Below the pieces are notes generated by a model. That model ran no database searches, was not told where the DNA came from, and worked only from the letters and a program-made list of their open reading frames with translations. 64,000 bases of DNA from Thermoplasmata archaeon (lineage in GTDB: Archaea > Thermoplasmatota > Thermoplasmata > Lutacidiplasmatales > UBA184), in assembly GCA_022750195.1 (NCBI GenBank), contig JAKIWE010000004.1, positions 62,001 through 126,000 on the forward strand, written 5' to 3'. A program made the translations under genes and the position numbers. Shown piece after piece: positions 1-9,276 of this stretch (position 1 is the first letter of the stretch; each line of letters opens with the position of its first letter).

Positions 1-2223
1 CGCGCCGGCGTTGAGCTCGCGCACGAGGCGGTACGCCTCCAGCAGCTCGATCTCGGCCCGGGCCAGGTCTCCCCGTGCGAGCAGGATCTTGCCGGCGATG
101 ATGTAGGTCTGACACAGTCCGAACCGGTCGCCGACGCTCTCCAAGATCGCGCGCGATCGCTGGTTCGCCTTCTCGGCGCCCTCCAGGTCGCCGGTCTCCC
201 GGGTCAGGTCGGCGGTGTTGAAGAGAGCCCAGCCGAGCCGCCGCGGGTCGTGGGCTGCCTCGGCGTGCTCGGCGGCGAGGGCGAGGACCTTCAGGCCCTC
301 CGTCGTTTGACCGTGCTGGCTCATCACCACGCCGAGGAACAGCTCGGCGTAGGCGGCCTCGGCCTTGTCGCCCATGGCCACGAGCTTCTCGGTGGCGGCT
401 CGGTAGGTCGCGATCGCCTCCTGCACCCGGTCCGGGATCATGCCCAGGACGTTCGCGCGCCGGACCTCCTCGAGGGCGATCTCGCGCGGGTCGTTGAGCG
501 TCCGAGCGAGCTCGAGGGCCCGATCGTGGAAGGCGAGCGACGGCCGATAGTGCCCCCGGTAGTACTCGATCTCGCCCCGAAGGCGGGCCACCGCGATGCG
601 GGCCATCGCGGGCACTGCCTCGGCGTCGCCCTCGTCGACGGCCACGAGGAGCTTCTCCGCGTCGTCGAGGCGCCCCTGGTTCACGAGACTTCGGGCCAGG
701 TAGATGCTGGCGAGGGCGCGCTGAGAGGCCGGCACGGCCGAGCCGGGCTTCTTCGCGTCGACCACGGCGGTGAGCAGCTTCTCGGCACGGTGGAGCTCGC
801 CGAGCCGGTCGAGCTGGACGGCGAACGGGAGCACGATCTCGAGCTCGCCGGCCGCATCGTGCGGCGAGGCGCGGCGGTGCGCCTCCAGGGCGTGCTCGAG
901 GTGTTCGACCGCGACCGAGGGGGAGTAGGTCCGGATCGCGAAGTCGGCGGCGAGCCGGTTGTAGCCCGCGGCCTTGTCGTCGACCCGTCCGAGGTAGAAG
1001 TGGCGAGCGAGCGCGTACATCGTCCCCACGTTGGCCGGGGCGGCGCTCTCGATCGCCTCACCGACCTTCCGGTGGAGCAGTCGGCGCCGGGTATCGGTGA
1101 GCGACTGGTAGACCTCCGCGCGGAAGTCGTCCCGGACGAACTCGAGACGCTCCCCGGGTCGCTCCCGCAGGAGCCCACGCCGGACGAGCGCGTCGGTGAT
1201 CTCGGTGAGCCGCTCCTCCTCCTCCCCGCTGGCCTTCAGGAGGAGCGGGAACTCGATCTCCCGGCCCACGACCGACGCAACTCCGACCACGCGCTGCTCG
1301 TCGTGGGAGAGTTCGGCGAGCAGCCGCTCGGCGGTTTCCGGAGGCCTTCGCGGGTCGACGACCCCACCGTGATCCGCCCGTAGGATCTGCTCGAGGAACA
1401 GCGGATTCCCCGCGGTCTGGGTGTGCCACCGGGTGATCTCGTCGTTCTCGAAGGTGTGGCCGGGGTGGACGACCCGGACGAACTCGGCGACCTCGTTCGG
1501 GGTGAACGGACGGACGACGACCCGCTCGGCGTGCCCGTCCCGCTCGAGCCGCTCGAGAAGCGCCCGCCGCGCGCCGGAGAGGTTCGCCTGGGGGAGGACC
1601 GTCGCGACGACCCAGAGCGTCGCCGGCCCGACCTGCGGGGCGAGGAAATCCAGGAACTCGATCGACGCCTCGTCGGCACGGTGAAGGTCTTCGAGGATCA
1701 GCGCCGTCGGACGGCGACGGGCGCGGTAGAGCAGGTCCTCGGTGAAGTTGCCGATCAGACGCCGTCGTCCGCCCTCCGAACTCTCTTGCGGGCCGCCGAG
1801 CGTCTCCAGCATCCGCTCCTCGATCGGACGGCTCTCGCCCGGCAGGGGGTCGTCGGCGCGGGGGGCGAAGCCGATCATCATCGCGTCGGTCGGCGCCACG
1901 GGGGCGAAGACGAGCCCGGCCGACGTCAGGTCCGGGCTCCCGGGGAGCAGGTCGGACTCCTCGGCGCCCAACGCCTGACGGACCAGGTCGAACGGGGGGG
2001 GATTGTCCGTGGGGGAGCTGCGACCGACGAGGACGTCCAGGCCGCGGAGGCGGCACTCGTCGACCAGGACCCGGGCGAGCGTGGTCTTGCCGGTGCCGAC
2101 CTCGCCCTCGAGGAGGGTCAGGCCCCCCTGGCCGTTGCGAACGCTGTCGATCCGACGGCGCAGCTGGTCGAGGAGGTCGAGCCGGCCGACGAACGGACGG
2201 TCCGTCGGGGCCGCGCCCTCCAT
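1..2223 (-). CDS. AAA+ (AAA_16-type) ATPase with TPR-like C-terminal repeats, signalling/regulatory type; 3' end truncated by window edge
   Basis: Continuous minus-strand frame from ATG at 2221-2223 (MEGAAPTDRPFVGRLDLLDQLRRRI...) with Walker A LLEGEVGTGKTTLA and Walker B ALILEDLHRADEA, then TPR-like helices. Absent from the ORF track because no stop lies inside the window. TATA-like GATATACG about 25 nt upstream. Confidence 0.85.
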   Translation of the reverse strand, partial: MEGAAPTDRPFVGRLDLLDQLRRRIDSVRNGQGGLTLLEGEVGTGKTTLARVLVDECRLRGLDVLVGRSSPTDNPPPFDLVRQALGAEESDLLPGSPDLTSAGLVFAPVAPTDAMMIGFAPRADDPLPGESRPIEERMLETLGGPQESSEGGRRRLIGNFTEDLLYRARRRPTALILEDLHRADEASIEFLDFLAPQVGPATLWVVATVLPQANLSGARRALLERLERDGHAERVVVRPFTPNEVAEFVRVVHPGHTFENDEITRWHTQTAGNPLFLEQILRADHGGVVDPRRPPETAERLLAELSHDEQRVVGVASVVGREIEFPLLLKASGEEEERLTEITDALVRRGLLRERPGERLEFVRDDFRAEVYQSLTDTRRRLLHRKVGEAIESAAPANVGTMYALARHFYLGRVDDKAAGYNRLAADFAIRTYSPSVAVEHLEHALEAHRRASPHDAAGELEIVLPFAVQLDRLGELHRAEKLLTAVVDAKKPGSAVPASQRALASIYLARSLVNQGRLDDAEKLLVAVDEGDAEAVPAMARIAVARLRGEIEYYRGHYRPSLAFHDRALELARTLNDPREIALEEVRRANVLGMIPDRVQEAIATYRAATEKLVAMGDKAEAAYAELFLGVVMSQHGQTTEGLKVLALAAEHAEAAHDPRRLGWALFNTADLTRETGDLEGAEKANQRSRAILESVGDRFGLCQTYIIAGKILLARGDLARAEIELLEAYRLVRELNAGA

Positions 2224-2252
2224 GCCGCCGGATACGGGGGGTTCGGCGTATA

Positions 2253-3452
2253 TCAGCGTCGGGCCGGAGCGCGCTTCCAGAACGGGAGCGCGACCACCTC
2301 GGCCGTCGCCCGGCGGCCGCGGACCTCGAGCTCCACGCGCGTTCCCACGGCCGCGAGCGGCGGCGCGAGGTAGGCGAGCGCGATCCCGCGGTGGAGCGTC
2401 GGCGAGAGGCCGCCGCTCGTCACCGTGCCGACCGGTTGACCGTCGCGTAGGACCGGGGTCCCGTGCCGCGGCACGAACCCCTCGTCCGTGACCGAGAGTC
2501 CGACCAGCTGGAGGGAAAGCCCCTCCTTCTGCTGCTTCTCCAGCGCTTCTCGCCCGACGAAGACGTGGTCGAAGTCGACGAACCTCTCCTGCCCGGCCTC
2601 GAGCGGGGAGCGATCCTCGAAGAAATCCTGGCCGGAGAGGAGATAGCCCTTCTCCAGCCGCAAGGTGTCCCGCGCCCCGAGTCCGACGGGCGTCGCGCCC
2701 GCCTCCGTCAGCCGGTCCGCCAGCTCGACGGCGGAAGGGCCCGCGACGAACAGTTCGTAGCCGAGCTCGCCCGTATAGCCGGTCCGGCTCACCCAGATCG
2801 ACCCCGCGAGCGCGTCGGGCAGTTCCGCTCCCACCTCGCCCGCGGCCCTGGCCGACGGCGACGGCGTCCGCGGGAACCCACGGCCGGTGTAGAACGCCAG
2901 CGGGCCGAGGTCCCAGCCGAAGAGGGTCTCGAGCAGGGTCCGCGACCCGGGGCCTTGCACGGCGAGGATGGCGACGGCCCCGTTGCGACGGGTCACGGTC
3001 GTGTCGGGGCGGCGGTGCTGCTTCAGCAGCTCGACAAAGCGCGAAGTCCGACCGGCGTTCGGGACGACGAGGTGCCGTCGCTCCGGGAGCGAGCCGTCGT
3101 CCAGGCGCGTGATCAAGAGGTCGTCGACGATCTTGCCGTCCTCGGCGAGCCAGAAGGCGTACCGGCACTGGCCGGGGGCGAGCTTCGCGACGTCGATCGT
3201 CGTCCTCCGGGCGAGCAGGGAGGCCGCGCTCGTCCCGTCCACCGTGACGATGCCCATGTGCGAGACGTCGAACAGACCGACGTGGTCTCGTACCGCCTCG
3301 TGCTCGGCGAGGATGCTGCGGTAGTAGAGCGGCATCTCCCAGCCCGCGAACGGAACCATGTGACCGCCGTGGCGCAGATGGAACGGGTACAGGGGGGTGC
3401 GTAGGAGCTCGACCGGAGGGGCGGCCACCGGGGTCGCTGCCGCGCCGCTCAC
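2253..3452 (-). CDS. gcvT: Glycine cleavage system T protein (aminomethyltransferase)
   Basis: LLRTPLYPFHLRHGGHMVPFAGWEMPLYYRSILAEHEAVRDHVGLFDVSHMG is typical GcvT. GTG start overlaps the upstream stop (GTGA). Confidence 0.9.
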   Translation of the reverse strand: MSGAAATPVAAPPVELLRTPLYPFHLRHGGHMVPFAGWEMPLYYRSILAEHEAVRDHVGLFDVSHMGIVTVDGTSAASLLARRTTIDVAKLAPGQCRYAFWLAEDGKIVDDLLITRLDDGSLPERRHLVVPNAGRTSRFVELLKQHRRPDTTVTRRNGAVAILAVQGPGSRTLLETLFGWDLGPLAFYTGRGFPRTPSPSARAAGEVGAELPDALAGSIWVSRTGYTGELGYELFVAGPSAVELADRLTEAGATPVGLGARDTLRLEKGYLLSGQDFFEDRSPLEAGQERFVDFDHVFVGREALEKQQKEGLSLQLVGLSVTDEGFVPRHGTPVLRDGQPVGTVTSGGLSPTLHRGIALAYLAPPLAAVGTRVELEVRGRRATAEVVALPFWKRAPARR

Positions 3453-4606
3453 GTGACGATCTCCTCCAGCCGCCCGGTCGTGATCGCCCGCCGGATCTCG
3501 ACCGCGATGCGACGGCCGGTGCTCATGGGGCCCCGCCACAGAGCGTTGCCGTACGGATGGCCGAGCGCCAGGTGAACGTTCGTGCCTCCGCCGATCCGTG
3601 CCGCGACGTCGAAGATCACCGGCGCACCGTCCGCGTCGAGGCAGGTCTGCAAGGTGAACGGACCGAGGATCCCGGGCGGATAGCGCGACGCCGCCGCCCG
3701 GACGAACCGCTCGGCGAGCTCGAAGACCGATTCGAGCACCGACTCGCGGACGGTGAGCGTCCCGTGGCCGACCACGGTGTAGCGAGGCAGCCGCGCCGCC
3801 TCGCCGATCTCCAGCTGTTGGGCGGCCGGGAGGCGGGCGATCCCGTCGAGCGAGCTCTCCCGACGTTCGTCGACCCCGAGGAGCTCGAGCCGATCGTCCT
3901 CCGCCGCGAGCGGGGAGTAGAAGAAGTTGAAGTTGAACACCGGCCCGAGGATGTACTCCTCGATCCGGGCGACGGCGAGGTCGTCCGTCCGGACGACCCC
4001 TTGGCGGACCAGCGCCTCGCTCTTCGCGCGGAACTCCTCCGGCGAGGCGACCGTGAAGAACCCGCGTTCGAGGCGTCGGGTCGCGTGGGGAAGTTTCACG
4101 ATGGCCAGCCCCCGGATCGACTCCGGGGACGGGATCCGGCGGGGGGTCGCTACGCCCGCGCCCTCGAGCAGCGTGTAGTAGTTCTCCCGCTCGGTCCGCT
4201 CCTCGATCCTGAGCAGCGTGCGAGAGCCGACGATCGGTACCCGGAAGTCGTTCTCCAACACGTCCAACGCGACGTAGGAACTGAGCGCCCGGTTCGGGAC
4301 GACGAGAGCGTGGGCGGCCCGGAGCCGCTCCTGGGGGCCCGCCCCCGCGACGTCGGCGAACCTGGGGTAGGTCCAGACATCGTCGACGAACCCCCGCACG
4401 ATCGCCCCGGCGGCGTCGCGCCGGGTCCGGAAGTACCGGTCGTACGTCCGCTCCCGTCCGCGCTCGGCGAGGACGAGCGTCCGGAACCCCTCCTGGGAGG
4501 CGCCGTCGGCGATGTCGAGCGCGGAGTGGGAGCCGATCGCCGCGATCACCGGGTCCGGCGGGAGGGCTCGGGCGAGCGCCTGCATCTCGGAGCGCGGGAT
4601 CGGCAC
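3449..4606 (-). CDS. purP: Formate-dependent AICAR ligase (FAICAR synthetase, PurP)
   Basis: Archaeal PurP-like ATP-grasp protein: IGSHSALDIADGASQEGFRTLV..., FNFNFFYSPL, FDVAARIGGGTNVHLALGHPYGNALWRGPMSTGRRIA. Confidence 0.88.
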   Translation of the reverse strand: MPIPRSEMQALARALPPDPVIAAIGSHSALDIADGASQEGFRTLVLAERGRERTYDRYFRTRRDAAGAIVRGFVDDVWTYPRFADVAGAGPQERLRAAHALVVPNRALSSYVALDVLENDFRVPIVGSRTLLRIEERTERENYYTLLEGAGVATPRRIPSPESIRGLAIVKLPHATRRLERGFFTVASPEEFRAKSEALVRQGVVRTDDLAVARIEEYILGPVFNFNFFYSPLAAEDDRLELLGVDERRESSLDGIARLPAAQQLEIGEAARLPRYTVVGHGTLTVRESVLESVFELAERFVRAAASRYPPGILGPFTLQTCLDADGAPVIFDVAARIGGGTNVHLALGHPYGNALWRGPMSTGRRIAVEIRRAITTGRLEEIVT

Positions 4607-4623
4607 GGCGAGCGTCGGCTAGG

Positions 4624-6822
4624 CTAGAGGAGTTTAAGCGCTCGGGCCACGCGCTCGGCCGTCAACGGCAGCTCGGTGACCCGGGCGCCGGTCGCGTCCG
4701 CGACGGCGTTCGCCACGGCGGCCGCGACCGGGATGATCGGCGGCTCCCCGAGCCCTTTCATTCCGAACGGGCCGGCGCCCGGGAATCCCTCGACAACGTC
4801 GAGCTCGATCGGCGGGACGTCCCCGAGGGTCGGGAGCCGGTAATCGAGCAGTCCGGCGTTGAGCAGATGACCGTCCGGGCCCCAGAGCATTTCTTCGGTG
4901 AGCGCGGCGCCGAGGCCCATGACCACCCCGCCTTCGACCTGTCCCCGGACCATCGCGCTGTCGAGCACGGAGCCGACGTCCGGCAGGGCGGCCGACCGGA
5001 CCACGCGCACGGCGCCGGTCTCACGGTCGACGTCGACCTGGGCGACGTGGACGGTCGCCGTGAAGTCGGTGTACGGGTAGAAGGTGCCGTCCACGACGCG
5101 CTCCTCCGCAATGGTGCCCGACTTCCCGTAGTGACGTTCCCGGACGACCAGGCCGGCGCCGTTCCGCTCCTTGACGGTGAGCAGCTCCCCGACCGGACGA
5201 CGTTTCGTGCCGGCCACGGCCACGAGCTTCCCCTGCTCGAGCTCGAGGCGGGCTGGGCCGGCCGCGCCCAGACGCTCGCCGAGCGTCGTTCCGATACGGT
5301 GGGCGGCCTTCTCGACCGCTCGCCCGAGCGCCGCAACGGTCCGGCTGCCGAAGACCCCGCTGTCGTACGGCGCCGAGGCGGTGTCCCCCGCGAGGACCCG
5401 AACGGTGCCGGACGGCAGGCCGAGGGACCGCTCCGCGACCTCGGCCAATCCGACGACGACGCTCCCGTTGCCGATCTCGTGCTCGACCTGCAGGACCGAT
5501 ACGTCGTCCGCGGTGACCCGCAGGATCGCTTCCCCGCCGGCGCTCGTCCCCGTCGACCAGTACCCCACTCCGACCCCGATCCCCTGGTGGGGGTCGAGCT
5601 CCTTCCTCCACCGCGCCACGAGCAGCGCGGCCCGGCGGAGCGCCTCGGCCCCCCCGAACGGTCCCACCGACTGTCCGAGATGCGTCGTTGAGCCTTCCCG
5701 CCAAACGTGAGCCAGGCGGAAGTCGATCGGGTCGACGCCGAGCGTCCGGGCGATCCCGTCGACGTGCGACTCTCCCATGAAGACGGCCTGAGGCATGAAC
5801 GGGGCGCGGTGGGGACCGAAGGGGGGCTTGTTGGTGCGGACCGCGTACCCCTCGATCTCGAGCGCCGGGACCTCGTAGGGCCCGAGCAGGAAGGCGATCG
5901 CGTAACCAGTGGCGAAGTCCCGGCCCGGTAGCATGGCCCCCGCGTCGAGCAGCAAGCGGACGCGACGACCGGTCATCCGGCCGCTTCGCACCGCCGTCTC
6001 GAACCGGACGATCGAGGGCAACGTCGTACGTCCGAGGAGGAACTCCTCGCGGAAGGTGAGGGCGAGCTTCACCGGACGACGACTCGCCCTCGCGAGCACG
6101 AGGGCGTACGGCTCGAGGAGCGCGGAGGTCTTCCCGCCGAAGGCGCCGCCGACCCAGCTCCCGTCGACGACGAGCTGCTCCTCCTTGAGGCCCAGGATCT
6201 CCGCGGCATCCTCGCGAACGCCGAACGGCGATTGCGTCGAGGTCGTCACCTTCCAGAGGCCGTCGGTGACCTCCGCCAGACAGGCGTGGGGCTCCAGCGC
6301 GGCCTGGTGGATGCCGTTCGTCCGGTAGATCTCGCGGTGCACGGCGTCCGCGTGGGCGAACGCCGCCTCGAGGTCCCCGTGCTTGGCGCGGACGTGGGCG
6401 ACGACGTGGGGGGAGCGCGGTCCCTCCTCGCCGGGCCAGTCGGGAAAGACCTCCTCGATCTCCGAGATGGCGGGAAGCGGGTCGACCTCGACCCTCACGG
6501 CGCGGGCGGCCGCCCGCGCCTGCGCGAGGGTGCCGGCCGCGATGGCGGCGATTGGCTGATGGCGGTAGTCGACGGTCGAGGAGGGAAACACCGGGCGTTC
6601 GGCGGTCCCGGCGCGCTTCGGAAGGAGGTCGGCAAGCTCCGCGGCTCCGACGGCGGCCACGACCCCCGGGAGCTTCCGGGCCGGTTCGAGGTCGACGCGG
6701 CGTATGCGACCGTGCGCGAGCGGGGCACCTACGAGGGCTCCCCAAAGCATCCCAGGCCGGGCGAGGTCGGTGCCGAACTCCGTCGTGCCCCGAAGCTTGG
6801 CGTCGGCGTCGCGCCGGGTCAT
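4624..6822 (-). CDS. Xanthine dehydrogenase/CO dehydrogenase family molybdopterin-binding large subunit
   Basis: GGAFGGKTSALLEPYALVLA, GPFGMKGLGEPPIIPVAAAVANAV. Start ATG 6820-6822 overlaps the 2Fe-2S subunit stop. Confidence 0.9.
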   Translation of the reverse strand: MTRRDADAKLRGTTEFGTDLARPGMLWGALVGAPLAHGRIRRVDLEPARKLPGVVAAVGAAELADLLPKRAGTAERPVFPSSTVDYRHQPIAAIAAGTLAQARAAARAVRVEVDPLPAISEIEEVFPDWPGEEGPRSPHVVAHVRAKHGDLEAAFAHADAVHREIYRTNGIHQAALEPHACLAEVTDGLWKVTTSTQSPFGVREDAAEILGLKEEQLVVDGSWVGGAFGGKTSALLEPYALVLARASRRPVKLALTFREEFLLGRTTLPSIVRFETAVRSGRMTGRRVRLLLDAGAMLPGRDFATGYAIAFLLGPYEVPALEIEGYAVRTNKPPFGPHRAPFMPQAVFMGESHVDGIARTLGVDPIDFRLAHVWREGSTTHLGQSVGPFGGAEALRRAALLVARWRKELDPHQGIGVGVGYWSTGTSAGGEAILRVTADDVSVLQVEHEIGNGSVVVGLAEVAERSLGLPSGTVRVLAGDTASAPYDSGVFGSRTVAALGRAVEKAAHRIGTTLGERLGAAGPARLELEQGKLVAVAGTKRRPVGELLTVKERNGAGLVVRERHYGKSGTIAEERVVDGTFYPYTDFTATVHVAQVDVDRETGAVRVVRSAALPDVGSVLDSAMVRGQVEGGVVMGLGAALTEEMLWGPDGHLLNAGLLDYRLPTLGDVPPIELDVVEGFPGAGPFGMKGLGEPPIIPVAAAVANAVADATGARVTELPLTAERVARALKLL

Positions 6823-7295
6823 CGCTTCTCCGTCACGAGCGCATGAACCGCCCGTCGGATGGCACTGTAACCGGTGCAGCGGCAGAGGTTCCCCCCGAGG
6901 TCGTCCAGCAGCGCCGCCTCGTCGACGGCCTTCGGTCGCGACTTGATCGCGCCGGTGACGGCCACGACAAAGCCGGGCGTGCAGTACCCGCACTGCAGGG
7001 CGGACTCCCGCCGGAACGCGGCCTGGACCTTCCGTCCGGTCGGGTCCTTGGAGAGCCCCTCGATCGTGACGACCTTCTGCCGGGCGATCTCGTGGGTGAG
7101 GGTCAGACACGCGAGGACGGTGCGGCCGTCCACGAGCACGGTGCACGCTCCGCAGTCGCCGGTGCGGCAACCTTCCTTGGTGCCCCGGGCACCGAGCCGC
7201 CAGCGGAGCGTATCGAGCAACAGTTCGTCGTCGGGGATGTCCCGCCGGCGCACCCGGCTTCCGTTGAGCGTAAAGTCGACGGACGGCGAACTCAT
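6819..7295 (-). CDS. (2Fe-2S)-binding small subunit of xanthine dehydrogenase-family enzyme
   Basis: CRTGDCGACTVLVDG and CGYCTPGFVVAVTG...GGNLCRCTGYSAI motifs. Confidence 0.93.
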   Translation of the reverse strand: MSSPSVDFTLNGSRVRRRDIPDDELLLDTLRWRLGARGTKEGCRTGDCGACTVLVDGRTVLACLTLTHEIARQKVVTIEGLSKDPTGRKVQAAFRRESALQCGYCTPGFVVAVTGAIKSRPKAVDEAALLDDLGGNLCRCTGYSAIRRAVHALVTEKR

Positions 7296-8206
7296 CGAGA
7301 CTCCTTCCCTGGAGGTCGTCGGCGGGCGGCCGCCACGCGGCGGGCCCGGTGGATCTCCGTCCCGGGTGCGGCCGGCAAGGACGAGGTCAGCGACGTGACC
7401 GCCCGTTTCACGAGGACCTGGACGAGCCGGCGCCGGTACGCTTCGCTCGCGCGCTTGTCGGTGGCGAACGGCGCCCGCCGCGCGGCTTCCTGAGCGGCGA
7501 GCTCCAACGCGAGCGGCGCCGGCAAGCCCTGACCGAGGAGCTTCTCGGCCGTCGGGAGCCGGACCGCACGCGGGGTCACCCCGCTTAGGGCGATCCGCCA
7601 CTCGGGCGCGGAGCTCCCTCGGGCCACGGCCACGCCGACCTGCGAGATGTCGTTCGCGAGCCGGACCCGCTGCCAGAGGTATTCGGAGGGGAGCGGCGAA
7701 GGGAGGGTTACCGACTCGATCAGCTCGCCGGGGGCGAGCGCGGTCCGCCGCGACCCCCGCACGAAGGCGTCGACCGGCAGTTCGCGCCGTCCCCCGGTGC
7801 GGACCAGCGTGAGGGTGGCGTCCAAGACGAGGAGCAGCGGGATGAGGTCGGAGGTCGGCGAGGCCCTCCCAAGGTTACCACCGAGCGTCGCGCGATGCCG
7901 GAGCGCAACGCTCCCGACGGCGTGGATCGCCCGGGCGAGGCTCGGGAGGCGGCGCTGGACGCGTGGGTCCGCCTCGATCTCGGCGAGCGGAGCGAGCGCG
8001 CCGATGGTGAGGCTGGGACCGTTCCATCGGAGGGCGCGCCACGGCAGACGGCGGAGCGAGAGGAGCTGCCGCGGCCGGTGGGTCCCGTCTTCGAGGTCGA
8101 TCAGAAGGTCGGTCCCGCCCGCGAGGACGGCCGTCTCCTCCGGACGGTCGGCGAGCAGACGCAGCGCCTCGGCGACGGTCGCCGGCGTCGCCAGCGTGAA
8201 GCTCAC
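7292..8206 (-). CDS. FAD-binding medium subunit of xanthine dehydrogenase-family enzyme
   Basis: LAGGTDLLIDLEDG, ATLGGNLGRASPTSDLIPLLLVLDATL; ATGA overlap with the small subunit. Confidence 0.9.
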   Translation of the reverse strand: MSFTLATPATVAEALRLLADRPEETAVLAGGTDLLIDLEDGTHRPRQLLSLRRLPWRALRWNGPSLTIGALAPLAEIEADPRVQRRLPSLARAIHAVGSVALRHRATLGGNLGRASPTSDLIPLLLVLDATLTLVRTGGRRELPVDAFVRGSRRTALAPGELIESVTLPSPLPSEYLWQRVRLANDISQVGVAVARGSSAPEWRIALSGVTPRAVRLPTAEKLLGQGLPAPLALELAAQEAARRAPFATDKRASEAYRRRLVQVLVKRAVTSLTSSLPAAPGTEIHRARRVAAARRRPPGKESR

Positions 8207-8303
8207 GGGCCGCGCAGGCGCTCTCGGTTCAAATCGCTAGCCGCGGGGGAGGCCGCGACCATGGCGCTTTAATTCCCCGGGTCCACTGGGGGCTCCGTTC
8301 GCG

Positions 8304-8825
8304 ATGCCGTTCGAGCTCGCGGTGCGTTACAGTACACCGCTCACGCCGCTCCGGGACCTTGACGAAGTGCTCAAGGAGTTCCTCCGGCTGATCGGCTACC
8401 TACCTACCGCCGACGACCTCCGCCAGGGCGAGGGACCTATCGAGCGAAGCCTCGCCTACCGCCTCGTCCGCGAGTGTCTGCTGCGCGACCCGGCGCGGCC
8501 GTGGTACGTCGAAGAGCTCGTGGCGGTGCTCAAGACCTCGAAGCCGACCGTCTACCGCCACATCAACAAACTCAAGTCCCTCGACCTTTTGGAGGAGGTC
8601 GGAAGCAGTGCGGATGGGAAGGGACGGAAGGGCTACCGCCTCCGGTACGGGAGCCTCGCGCGCGCCTGGGACTTCACCGAGGCGAACGCGCAGAACGCGC
8701 TCCGCCGGTACCGCGAGACCGTCGACCACCTCCAGGGACTGATCCACCAGGCGAACGAGATGGCGGCATTGAAACCGATCAGCACGACGAAAGGCGCCGC
8801 GCGTGAACGAGGGCTCGCCCGATGA
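8304..8825 (+). CDS. Winged-helix HTH transcriptional regulator
   Basis: PWYVEELVAVLKTSKPTVYRHINKLKSLDLLEEVG is a wHTH; divergent from the Mo-hydroxylase operon. Confidence 0.7.
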   Translation: MPFELAVRYSTPLTPLRDLDEVLKEFLRLIGYLPTADDLRQGEGPIERSLAYRLVRECLLRDPARPWYVEELVAVLKTSKPTVYRHINKLKSLDLLEEVGSSADGKGRKGYRLRYGSLARAWDFTEANAQNALRRYRETVDHLQGLIHQANEMAALKPISTTKGAARERGLAR

Positions 8826-9127
8826 GCGCCGAACCGAGCGGGCCGGCGAAGAAGCCGTCGATCGTGCTCACCGCCGGCTCGAAGGTGAAGGTCCGCTCCG
8901 CGGGGACCCGCGACGACGCCCTGGTCTCGACCGGCGTCTTCCGGGGGCTCGTCTCCGTCGGAGGGGACAACTCGCTCGCCGTCGAGCTCGACGGGACCGT
9001 GAAGGACGAGAAAGGGAAGATCCGGCTGATCCCGCTCAACGCGCTCCTCGCCCTCGACGTGCTCGAGGCGGCGAAGGTCGAAGAGGAGAAACGGACCGAC
9101 CCGGGGGCTCCCGGGTACTTCCGCTAG
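8822..9127 (+). CDS. Hypothetical small protein, possible Sm-like beta-barrel
   Basis: Good frame, 4-nt overlap with upstream gene; KKPSIVLTAGSKVKVRSAG...LAVELDGTVKDEKGKIRLIPLNALLAL. Confidence 0.6.
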   Translation: MSAEPSGPAKKPSIVLTAGSKVKVRSAGTRDDALVSTGVFRGLVSVGGDNSLAVELDGTVKDEKGKIRLIPLNALLALDVLEAAKVEEEKRTDPGAPGYFR

Positions 9128-9140
9128 TCCCGCGCGGGAA

Positions 9141-9241
9141 CGGGCTTGCCGGGAGTTCCGCCGCCGGCGCCGCCGACGGATTCGAACCCGGGTCTTTGGC
9201 TTCGAAGGCCAAAAGGATAGTCCAGACTACCCCACAAGCCC
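9141..9241 (-). tRNA. trnR(tcg): tRNA-Arg(UCG) with a 26-nt insertion (probable intron) in the 3' side of the T-arm
   Basis: Reverse complement GGGCTTG-TG-GGGTAGTCTGGACTATCCT-T-TTGGC-CTTCGAA-GCCAA-AGAC-CCGGG-TTCGAA[TCCGTCGGCGGCGCCGGCGGCGGAAC]TCCCGG-CAAGCCC-G. Removing the bracket gives 7/7 acceptor pairs, 5/5 anticodon pairs and 5/5 T-stem pairs. CCA not encoded. Confidence 0.85.
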
Positions 9242-9263
9242 GCAGTAGGGCCAGCCGCGGCGC

Positions 9264-9272
9264 GCTATTTCC
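9264..9272 (-). promoter_or_regulatory. TATA-like box upstream of tRNA-Arg
   Basis: Minus-strand GGAAATAGC about 25 nt upstream of the tRNA 5' end. Confidence 0.4.
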
Positions 9273-9276
9273 CCGT

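Noticed and set aside
5021-6745. 574-aa minus-strand ORF
   Set aside because: Alternate frame within the Mo-hydroxylase large subunit.
8226-8240. GGTTCAAATC tRNA T-loop-like sequence
   Set aside because: No acceptor, D or anticodon stems nearby; lies at the start of the FAD-subunit gene and its promoter region.
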